DNA of 64,000 nucleotides, from positions 55,448,096-55,512,095 of the forward strand of contig OY743177.1 in assembly GCA_963555705.1 (NCBI GenBank), written 5' to 3'. Within the stretch, counting starts at the first letter, position 1. Each line of letters begins with the position of its first letter. Positions 1-9,636 of this stretch are shown in pieces. Under the pieces are notes generated by a model. That model worked only from the letters and a program-made list of their open reading frames with translations, did not search any database and had not been told where the DNA came from. Both the position numbers and the translations under genes were made by a program. The stretch comes from Ligustrum vulgare (lineage: Eukaryota; Streptophyta; Magnoliopsida; Lamiales; Oleaceae).

Positions 1-938
1 CCCAAAACTATTCTAAATAGCCCAACATTAGTTAACACATTGCAACCCCAAAAGAGAAATCTAGAACATAATATAAATAAACTATTAACAAATCCTCTTA
101 TTAGTCCAAAATAATTTTGCATTTTATATTGTTTTCGAAGCTTTCTCTACAATATTATTGTTTTAATATTTTTTCTTTTTTGTCAGAAACCCAAATCTAT
201 GTTCAACGACTCAAAATATCACATGTCTTGAAGAAAAGAGTATTGCCAATCCTTTTTACTTTTTCAAAAAATAATTTACGATTTTTTATTTTCAACTGGT
301 TTGTAATATTAATAACTAATAAGAAATACCACCCCACCAGAAATTTTGAATCATAATAGAATGTGGAGTGGAGCGGTCATGTTAAACAGTACACATTTTT
401 TCAAAGAAAAAATCTTTTAATTGAATTTTTTATTATTGTGTATATCTTCATAATAATTATATATAACAGAAATGAAAGAGGTTGTATATAGGGAAATGGA
501 AAAAAAAATATAGAAAATAAAAATGAATAAACAGAATTTGAAAAATGGAAACAAATAAAACAAATTCTGAATAAGCGAAAAAGGAAAAAAAAATTAATAA
601 TAATAACTGGCTTTTCAGTGTAATTAGGCGGTGGGAAATAGAAGCCATGTAAACACAATAAATATTGAAGACTGTAAGTAGACGTTAGCGATTTTGAAAA
701 TAATAAATAAATATTGAAGGTCCAACTATTTTTGAAGTGGGTTTTGAAGTTGATTATTGGAATGGGATATTATGAGTAGTGTGAACATGATAAATATTGA
801 AATCACAAAAAATTGAAAAAATAAATAAATAAAATCTGCACATAGTACAAGAGTTTTGGAGGGAAATAGTGAAGTTGACTGGGGTTGACTCAGCTACTTT
901 TATATATTATATAGATATAGATATAGATTATATTTGAT
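1..938. other. AT-rich intergenic DNA with candidate Helitron 5' end
   Basis: No coding region is recognisable; the open frames are short and low-complexity. On the minus strand, at 927, a sequence starts TCTATATCTATATC after an A, which fits the A|TC 5' end of plant Helitrons. Such an element would run leftward out of the window, so its 3' end cannot be seen. Confidence 0.35.
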
Positions 939-1475
939 TTCATTGAACAGAATTCCCAAGAATGCATGATCTTACGACAAGTAAAAATGTCCATTAAACA
1001 TTAAATTATGACTAAACAATGATGTACAAGAATCTCGTTAGCTCTATACATGCTTCTTCTTTCTCAATCTTAATCTTTACAACTAAACTAATCTTTCAAA
1101 GCAACAATCCAATATTTATCAGGACTTGGGAAACATGAATATAATAAACCAAAAAGCCTCACCTAGTGAAGCTCATTAAAGTCATCTTGGAACCATTTCA
1201 AATTCGTAACTGCAATTTAAATCATCATTGAATAGAATCCCAAAAATGCATGATCTTAAGACAAGTTAAAATGTCCATTAAACGTTAAATTATGACTAAA
1301 AAATAATGTACAAGAATCTCGTTAGATCTCTACATGTTTCTTCTTTCTCAATCTTAATCTTTACAACTAAACTAACCTTTCAACGCAACAATCCAAAATT
1401 TATCAAGGCTTGGGAAACATGAATATAATAAACCAAAGAGCCTCACCCAGTGAAGTTCATTAAAGTCATCTTCCT
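939..1475. repeat. Direct tandem duplication, about 284-bp unit
   Basis: The stretch containing AATGCATGATCTTA at 961 recurs at 1245 with about 90% identity by eye, continuing through CATGAATATAATAAACC in both copies. The offset is 284 bp. No reading frame is shared, so I read it as a local non-coding duplication. Confidence 0.8.
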
Positions 1476-2260
1476 AGAATGATCACGTCACTGCAAGATC
1501 TTTTACTCTCTGGAGATCACAATCCAAACTCCCATTTCCTCATTCTCATACAAAAGCAGCAACACCAACTGAAATATGAGTTATTATTTTCTAAAACTTG
1601 TATCAACATTTCCATCAAGAGTTAAATTTAGGACAAACTTAAACCATTAACTTCTTACTTCGAATTCATGAACGATTCTGGAATTTGAATCTCCAAATTG
1701 TGTTTTCCTAATGACATTAGGAAATACAAATTGAGACAGAACTAATATGTATTGATTTTTTCAATAAAAAAATCCATCTCAATTTCTATTATAACAAAAT
1801 AGATGATATCAACATTTCCATCAATAGTTAGCCATCTGGCTTTAAGAATTAGATTCTCATTATATTCATAAAATATGTAACTCTAATTAAAAAAATAAAA
1901 TAAAATAAAATAAAAAAGTAAACAAGAAAAACAAACCAAAGCTAAGAATTATAACCTGTTGGCAAGTTTACAAAAGAATTTTAAAAGTGGAAAGCAATTA
2001 TTTCTCTTCATAGTTGGCTTGAGTTCCAAAGATAAAGAGAGTAATTAAACATAGACCCCTTTCGAGACCCATTGTAACGACTAATGAGCTTTGGAAAAAA
2101 ATGTATTTTGGAATAGTTACTTTTTGGAGAATTTGTGGTTAAAAAGTAAAGAATATATTTTTTGATTTGTGTAATATTATTTTATTGAAAATGTGTGGTT
2201 GAGAAAAAAAAAAAAGAAGAAGAGAAAAATGTGTTAAATCTTAATGGGAATCAAACACAG
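1476..2260. other. AT-rich intergenic DNA, no gene seen
   Basis: No coding region or RNA gene was recognised. From about 2097 to 2240 the text has alternating AAAAAGT/TGTGGTT blocks like the small MITE relics at 42078, 52412 and 57661, so a degenerate copy of that class is possible. Confidence 0.4.
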
Positions 2261-3107
2261 CCCCTGTTCTCTTTGCTGTTTTGAAGTCGTTTTCTGTTTT
2301 TATTTTCGAAAACGCTAAAAACGCGTTCTCTTTACCATTTTCGAAAACGCATTTTGGAAAAAATAAAATAAAATTTTTGTACACAAAACGCAAAACGCCC
2401 AAAATCTCGTTTTGGGCGTTTTGTGTGTATTTCGACAAAAAATGTCCAAAACGCGAAAAACGCATTTTGAAATTGTTTTTAAAAGAAATATCTTAACTTA
2501 GAACTAACCTTAATATAAAGTTTTTATTTTTTTATTACTTTTTTTAGAATTATCCTAACTTGGAACTAAGCCCAAATAATTTATTTATTTATTTATTTTT
2601 TTTTTAGAATTATTCTAACTTGGAACTAAGTTTAAATAAAATTTTATTGAATTCAATATCAACATTACAAAAAAAAAATTAAGTGAGAATTCTTGTTATT
2701 ATATTTCAAAAAATGCACTGATAAATGGATTCTGGTGATTTTGAAAGAACTTGCATTTTCTGAATTTTAATAGAAGTAGAACTTTTTCAAATCCCGAACC
2801 TGACCAAGATGTGTTAATATAGACTCTTAATGCTCACATTAGTGTGTTGCATGTAACTATGTTTTCAGTGTATTGTGTTGAGCTTGAATTAGTAGTATTC
2901 TGCAAGTAAATTAATTAAAAATAGTTTAATTAGTATTCTGCAAAATTTCAAACAGAACGTGTTTTTCATCTTTTTATTTTCAAAAACAGTTTTCAGAAAT
3001 GACAAACCAAACGCATTTTCAGCAAATTTGAAAACAAAAATGAAAACAGGAAACACAAAACATTTTCGAAAATGAAAATACAAAATAAAATACAAACAGA
3101 ACGCCTC
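2261..3107. mobile_element. Non-autonomous DNA element, about 850 bp (copy A)
   Basis: The left end reads GTTCTCTTTGCTGTTTTG. The reverse complement of the right end reads GTTCTGTTTGTATTTT, so the termini are imperfect inverted repeats. The interior has paired TTTTCGAAAACGC motifs and three repeats of about 60 bp containing AACTTGGAACTAAG. The same head, repeats and tail occur at 17646-17714 plus 32004-32770, which defines a repeat family and its ends. There is no coding capacity. The class is uncertain; hAT-like MITE is my best guess. Confidence 0.65.
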
Positions 3108-3486
3108 ATAAGCTTCTTATTTTGTTTTGCTAGAATTAGTTCTCTCAAAAAGCTCCAATTCTGATTCATTCTTAGGGTTCTGCATGAAATTAAAAAATTT
3201 CCACTTGTTGAATCACTAAAATTAATCGTACATACAATTTAAAAGATGCACCAATCAGCATTATCCAATTACAACATGCTCATCGTTTCTCACAAAATCA
3301 AAGTGTCGAAATTATGAAACAAAATTTAGAGAGATTATTTATTTTGAAAATCATTCCAATTATTTAGCTCTTATGTGAATGAATCATCATATTGACCACA
3401 ATTCATGTAGAATAAATCCAACAGCATGGCAAAAGACACATGTGCAACAGCCGAGAGGGAGAGAAAAAGAAACAGAAAGAGAGCAT
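3108..3486. other. Intergenic, nothing recognised
   Basis: AT-rich sequence between the non-autonomous element and the chimeric gene fragments. No reading frame or repeat of note was seen. Confidence 0.5.
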
Positions 3487-3550
3487 ACCTCAAGCAAAAA
3501 TCGAGCACGTCTATAGTAACCTAATCCTGTCCACAACTCATTGACCTCCT
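3487..3550 (-). pseudogene. Single exon of adenine DNA glycosylase (MUTYH-like)
   Basis: Read on the minus strand, an AG-bounded segment encodes EVNELWTGLGYYRRARFLLE and is followed by a GTATGC donor. The family has the strongly conserved VNELWAGLGYYRRARFLLEGA block, part of the helix-hairpin-helix glycosylase core that removes adenine mispaired with 8-oxoguanine. No other part of the glycosylase is nearby, so this is one isolated exon. It lies directly downstream, on the same strand, of WD40 exons from an unrelated gene, which suggests transposon capture. Confidence 0.65.
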
Positions 3551-3594
3551 GCTCGTATCACATAGCCATCAGAAACTTGCAAACAAACCTGGAA

Positions 3595-4015
3595 CGACTG
3601 CAAATGCCTGTCAGTTTCAACATCAAAGATGGAGACTACTTCCTGTGCTGCTGCTGCTTCCAGTAACTGTCCCGTCATTGGTTGAAATCTCAGTATCGCA
3701 CCTGTGCACTGCCTCCTTGCCACACAAGCACCGGAAAAAACAACTTCAGAAATGTAAGACAACTAAGAAGGAATTCTAATCTATTAAAGAGTAAATATAA
3801 AGACTGAAGAATCCAAGATCGTTTATAAGCCTAACCTTAGAAATCCGAGTGCATGAAAATGGATTGATACTCCAATAGAAAATTTCGTTGTTGCTATCAC
3901 AGAAGCAAAAAGGATCATTCTTCTTGGGATGAAAATCAAGGGACATAACATGGTGAGCATGCCCAGTATATGCATTCAAACAATAACCTTGCTGCATCAG
4001 TAAATTTGAATTGAA
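3595..4015 (-). pseudogene. LEUNIG_HOMOLOG-like WD40 fragment, two decayed exons
   Basis: Two minus-strand exon-like blocks resemble the WD40 region of plant Groucho-type corepressors. The first (about 4000-3834) encodes GHAHHVMSLDFHPKKND, then CFCDSNNEIFYWSIN and PFSCTRISK. The second (about 3735-3598) encodes RFQPMTGQLLEAAAAQEVV and then SIFDVETDRHLQSFQ. The wording is closer to LEUNIG_HOMOLOG than to LEUNIG. A small indel before RFQP breaks the frame relative to the GGSAQV-type reading, and the N-terminal domain and other blades are absent. This is a non-functional fragment. The next exon downstream belongs to a different gene (MUTYH-like). Confidence 0.75.
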
Positions 4016-4167
4016 TAAGTACCCATGGAAGTGAATAATATTTTGCATAGATACAGATTCAGGTTATCTAGTCAGATAAACATAAGAAGTTTTAACGGGG
4101 CATATGTTCAAAACTGACTGAGAGAGCAGAATTAAGGCCCTGCAATGAAATGATATTGGTTCATATT

Positions 4168-5677
4168 TGTTAACTAGTTATATTTATTGACATTTTCTAT
4201 TTTTCTACAGGTTTGTAATTTGATAAATTTAGTTTATTACTAAATATTTTTATTTAGTAATTTATTAAGTTTATTTAAAATTACTTAAATATTTCTTGGA
4301 CGTAATATTGTCTTTATCTCCTATATATTGTGATAATATTTGTTACTTATCTTCTATGATAATGATCAAGAAATATTGTGATAATTATATTGGGCAAGAA
4401 TTCTATCACTTATCACTCTTGATAAAGATTCAAGATTTAAAGAATATATTGATTGGCCGAAAATCTTGATGCCGAGTATCTTGATGATTTATTCCTTGAT
4501 ATCCAAGTTTATGGCCGAGTATATCTTGTGATTAGGTCTAATATCTTGATGATTTGATTCTTGGTATCTAAGGTTATCTCTTATGGTAAGATTACATCAA
4601 GAAATATCAATCAAGGAATATTGTGATTGGCTGAAAATCGCTTAATGGCCGAGCATAATCAAAATGGTAAGATCTCTTACTTGATATGGCCAAGTATCTT
4701 GATCCTTGATAATCAAGTTTATCACTTCATATGGTAAGATCTTTTATTCCATAACCAATAGAGCATATATCTTACCTTATCTTTGCTTATGGAAAGATTT
4801 ATGATTATCTTATCATTATTTCTAATTATCTTATTCTTGATTATCTTGTAGGAAATCAATATTGAATGCAACAAGGATTCTTGATGGCCAAGCAATTCAA
4901 TTGCATATAAATAAGGGAAACGTGAATGATTTTCCCTGAGACGTGTAAAATACAAAAATCTGTGTGGTGCTTAAACATCACGTCCACTACAAGAAGAAGT
5001 CATTGAAACCAATAATTTTGCGGTGTGCTAAATATATACGGCTTCTTTATATTTGTGACTTAAGAAGTTTAGATGCCAATTTTCGTGTGGTGCTAATTGC
5101 ACCCGGCTTCTACATCATTGTAACTTTTGTTCTTCAGGAGGAGATTATCAATTACTGAGAGAAGAAAAGTCCTTCAGCCTGAAGATCAAATGGGAGGTTT
5201 GGATCCAGATTGAACGGGAGTTCGTGTTGCTGAAGATTGTTGCAGATTCAAAGAAAGCTACCGAAGAGTGGTGGGACGCCAGCTCATATTACATGCCATA
5301 GAAGGATCAGAGAGTGATCTATTTCTTGAATGTTTGATAAGTCCATGCGTAGATTTATCCTATAATTTAGATTGATCTGTATAAACTCTTTTTTTATATA
5401 GTGATTGATTTTTGTCCCCAGGGTGTGGGCACGTGAGTTTTTCCTATTAAGGTTTTTCCCACGTTAAGCTCAAATATTGTGTTCTTATCTGCTTTGCAAT
5501 TCTTTATTATTTAGTTAATATGTTCACGAATTAATATCCAGACGAATCTGGGTCACCAGAATTCATCTAGATCTGCAATAAACTAAATTTGACTTTTCTG
5601 TTAATTTGTTATTATCCAGACATATGTGTGACAGTCCGTCTGTTTAAACATAAAATTTAGATAACTTTAAATTTTCA
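4168..5677 (+). mobile_element. Probable solo LTR, 1,510 bp, TSD ATATT
   Basis: The block starts TGTTAACTAG and ends AAATTTTCA, and is flanked by ATATT at 4163-4167 and 5678-5682. A TATA box (TATAAAT, 4906-4912) sits about two thirds in, as in an LTR promoter. It is followed by a transcribed-looking stretch with GCACCCGGCTTC and poly-U-rich text. The 4.4-4.85 kb part has degenerate internal repeats of ATGGCCGAG and TATCTTGAT. No gag or pol is attached, so I read it as a solo LTR, perhaps of a Ty1/copia type. Confidence 0.6.
4906..4912 (+). promoter_or_regulatory. TATA box of solo LTR
   Basis: TATAAAT in the context GCATATAAATAAGG, within the 4168-5677 LTR. It would drive rightward transcription from the LTR. 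Confidence 0.45.
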
Positions 5678-5682
5678 ATATT

Positions 5683-6619
5683 GAAATTTCATATAATTCT
5701 CCTGTAGCATGACGAAAAGATTTTTTTCCTTTTAGACCAAATTTTCAGTGCTCCGGTTCATGATATCTTACACCCTTGTTAATATAAATGGTAAAACTTC
5801 AGAATAAGAAAGAAATATATAAGCAAATTGCATCTCCATGGTATTCACACAGAGACAAACTTTTAAGTCTATATTTCCTTTTGAGCAAGTACAGGACCAG
5901 AGTTCATGGAATTTTTAATATTATGCCCTTGGTTCCAAGCGATGCCCGTCCCGGAACTGGAATATCTTCTCAATGTTTTTGCATTTCAACACGATCTATG
6001 TATCCAATCCCATCTGGAAGTAGAATAAGTGCCCAAAAAATAAATATGCCGGACATGAATTTGTAACTTTATTCTTATTTAAACTGAAATATAACCTACT
6101 TCAAGAAAAGGAGAATACTGTATCGCATCATGAATATTTTAAGCTTCGCCTAGTACATCTTTGGGTCTGCCTTTTACATCCTTCATATACAAAAGAAAGA
6201 CAATATAGTGAGCAGACGAATTGCTTGAGTACAATAATCTCTAATAATGTACTTTCCCAGTATTAAATAATGAACACATGGATTAATCACAGTCTACACA
6301 GTAAAATCTAGCAAACGGAAGTTCCATAATATCAAAATATAATGGTCCAAATCATAATATGGATAGAAAACATAAAAAAGTTAATAAGCTAATGAATTTC
6401 CAGCTTGTAAAGATTCTATATATTAGATTCAAACAGAGAGTAAGAAAATCCCAATAAATCTAATTTTAGGACAAGGATATTATTATTAAAAATTATAGCA
6501 ATTAGCACCAAAATATTATTCGAATAACATTTGAAAATCTTCAGAAAGTTGGATCAAAAGTTGCCAACTTCCAAATCAGGATCAACTGAAGATTAAATTT
6601 GCATATTCTCATTAGTTGT
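5683..6619. other. Intergenic; possible unrecognised exon relic
   Basis: On the minus strand around 6055-5900 a splice-acceptor-like CTTCCAG is followed by a frame reading DGIGYIDRVEMQKH, a stop, then EDIPVPGRASLGTKGI. It looks like a decayed exon, but I could not assign it to a family. The rest is AT-rich without features. Confidence 0.35.
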
Positions 6620-8818
6620 TGTTCACTTATATTTCGCGATGCAAAATATATACTCGCAAGTGTACGGATCGTGAAAAGTAATAAAGTAGACAAACGAGTC
6701 CGGATTATCGTTCCCACGAGGACTGCTATTAAGTAACGAAATATTTTAGTTCTTATCCCTATTTGAATGAATGAATTTGATGTTTTAAGTTAAAACTAAG
6801 AAAATAAACTAAGCTTCCGTTTGGTTCTCATTTAAACCTCATTTTAATGAGAATTTGCATTTTTGTACAGTGTTATTGTATCAAAATATTGTCGACGTGT
6901 TGATCTTTGTGTCAGTCATGAGTTGTGTACATAAGCTATTGAAAGATGAGTTGACCATGTTACCCTCCATCCAAAGCCTGCAAGTGGCCAAATTTGTATA
7001 CAAGTTGATGAGGGCAATTTGGAAAAACTCACAAAATAAACAGACTGCAAAATAATGTGTCAGGTCAGCAGCTGTAATGTTTTACGGAATTTTCCATCCA
7101 TGGGACCCATAGATTTGACAAACTGGATTTGACGAAAAAATTATTAAAATTGAAAAATACTTGTTGTACCCCCGCCGTACCGCGGGGGGTACCGCCCCCT
7201 CACAATAGGGGGCGGTGGGGCCCCTTTAGGGGCCCCACCGCCCCCTATTGTGAGGGGGCGGTACCCCCCGCGGTACGGCGGGGGTACAACAAGCATAGCC
7301 CATTAAAATTAGATTCAAACAACGCTAAAGAATTAAAATTGCGAACTTGCTTTTATTTTTAAAGATGATTATAAAACAGTTGAGATTCACGATTTCACCT
7401 AACCAATTAAATCAATTCCAAATTCAGTTTTATTTTCTAAATATGCATTCGATCGAATTCACTAATATATATTGAGATTCCTCTCTCGAGTTTAAATCAA
7501 TTATACCTAAATAAGTCAACCATGTATCTCTACAGCGGGTCTGAATATTCCTTATCTAGATGCAATAAACACAAGAATTCACACACGATCGCAATAATAA
7601 CAAAAGTATATCTCTATCTCTTGTTCAATTATCAGATTTATTACCACGTTCTAAGTTATTAACTCACCTCTCGGATGATTGAAATAACTCAATATATCAT
7701 GAATTGGTGATCAAGCAATTCAAGCACTAAGAACAATAATAAATCAATATATGCAACAAAACATTAAACTATGGAACTTGGAATTAAAATAATATGATTA
7801 GGTTACACCGTTCATCCCAACGTTGAGATTAGTTACACATCATAATTAAAGAAAAAAAAACAATAAAGATAAACAGTCATTGAAAATAATATAAAGAATG
7901 GAAATTTTGCACAAGTATCTATTTTTCAATTATATTCAATTCACGCTCCCTTTGCGATGCTTGATTCCCCAATAATTTGATATTGAATTCTCTGTTGTGA
8001 CTCATTCTTTTGATACGCAAAGGTCCTTATTTTAGTGCCAAGAAGTTGTATTTATAGTTGGAGAAGAGACCTAATCGAAAAAGGAAACCAAATTGTCAAA
8101 CCCACGCGTGAGTCTTTTTTGGTATCTATACAGTGTTCAGTATTTCAATCATATCTTTCTATTCCTTTATCCGATTGAGGTGATTCAAATTGCATTAGAA
8201 ATATAACTTAAGATATACAATTATTCTTGAAATAGGATTTCCCCAATTCGAGTGTTTACTTCTCTGAAATTAGGTCTCAAAGTCTGACTAGAAATCCATC
8301 GAGAAACTTCTAGGATTGGAATCAATTTTATGGTAATATTCTTATCATATTCCATTTCTTTTTGACTTTTACTTGCATCCAATTGACTCCTAAAAATCCT
8401 CAAAGTATCTTCTAGTGATTCAAATCAATCATTGGAGATTTGCAAGTTGGTCCCTCATGTTAATTTACTCTTCAGTCCTTCAACTTTCAATTGTAACAAT
8501 ATAGCCTCATACTTTGAAATATTCTCAATTTGCTCATTTCAACTATCAATTCTTTCAATTGGATCCTTCAACTTCTTATTCCTTTACTCTGGCACATTGA
8601 ATCATTTCCCGTTGACGTCATTAGCCTCTCGATTGTCCAATTTAGTTCCAATTAGCATTCAATTATGCATTTTTCTCATCAATTGCTTCATTCTTCATCT
8701 TTTGGGATATTTTCTGCAAAGTAAACAAATAAACATAAACTAAATAGCATATATTCTAAAACGAAAATAATATATTCTAATTTAGACATATAAATGACTG
8801 TATAAAATACACTTATCA
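6620..8818 (+). mobile_element. Solo LTR, 2,199 bp, with nested insertions
   Basis: It starts TGTTCACTTATATTTCGCG and ends AATACACTTATCA. The flanks are GTTGT (6615-6619) and ATTGT (8819-8823), a 5-bp duplication with one G/A difference. Near the head it has GTACGGATCGTG and CGTTCCCACGAGGA, blocks shared with the LTRs at 10248, 22998 and 45010. Near the tail are the GTCCTTCAACTT-type lines also seen in those LTRs. No internal retroelement region is present. A MITE-like insertion (about 6810-7310) contains the 134-bp palindrome. Confidence 0.75.
7160..7293. repeat. Perfect 134-bp GC-rich palindrome
   Basis: The two 66-nt arms are exact reverse complements separated by a 2-nt TT loop (7226-7227). 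Arms begin CTTGTTGTACCCCCGCCG and meet at GGGGCCCCT. Nested shorter palindromes (GGTACC, CCGCGG, GGGGCCCC) lie inside each arm. The surroundings are strongly AT-rich. It is most likely a foldback MITE, or its inverted-repeat core, inserted in the solo LTR. No ORF or terminator role is implied. Confidence 0.9.
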
Positions 8819-9636
8819 ATTGTAACACATGAGATGTCGAAAGAAGAAGGGAATCACACCAGAGAAGCCATTAAAAGTAAAGTAAATCATAAAAATAAAT
8901 AAATTCAATCAACGATATGAAATAACTACCTGTACGTAGAGATCATGGTCAATGGGATAAGGCTGAGTACAAAAAAACAACAATTAATAGCAAAGAAACC
9001 GACGCACCACCAGCGAATCAAACAATTGACCCCCTAAAAATCTGAAGACAAGGCTTTCAGATTTGAGAGATCCCTCATTACGTGAGAAGAAACCGAACGA
9101 AACGGAAAACATGCTACTTCCTAAAAAAAAAAGAACGAAAATGGCCAAAAAAACCCAGAAAAAACCACTTAGTTCATTAGTACACTAAACTATTTTGACT
9201 ACCTCTCTAGAGTGTACCTTGGGTTCCATAAATGAGCGTTGCAGTTTTGAGAGAGAAACACGAAAGTGTTGAACTCAAATGTGAAATACGGAATGCATGA
9301 ACTTCTAACCAGTATCACTTGCAGATGAACATCGGTACTTTGAAACACAATCTGAGAAGTAAACAAGATCGAGATGCCTGGTGGTTTCTGAATAAAATCC
9401 AACCTCACAACAGAAAAAAAAAAAAAAAAAAATGAATGAATAAAACAAACAAACAAACAAAAAAAGGAAAGGAGTCGGAAAGATCATATATTGTTAGTTC
9501 AGAAAAAGTAAAAAGTAATATTTTTTGTGAAATGATAATATATTGTTAATTCATGAGCATTTATAAAACAAAAATTAAAATTTCTTAATCAAACGCTAAA
9601 ACAAAAAATTCACTAGAGAAGTGCAAACCAAGAAAA
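8819..9636. other. Intergenic, no gene assigned
   Basis: Splice-like minus-strand signals occur around 9330-9190 and 8990-8925, with short open frames that I could not identify. They may belong to the decayed kaurene-oxidase gene or to another fragment. There is a poly-A run at 9413-9430. Confidence 0.35.

Noticed and set aside
401..658. Phe-rich minus-strand frames
   Set aside because: Low-complexity AT-rich DNA with poly-A runs; no coding character.
7160..7293. Rho-independent-type terminator
   Set aside because: The hairpin is far too long and perfect, lies in plant nuclear DNA and is not behind a gene; a foldback element explains it better.
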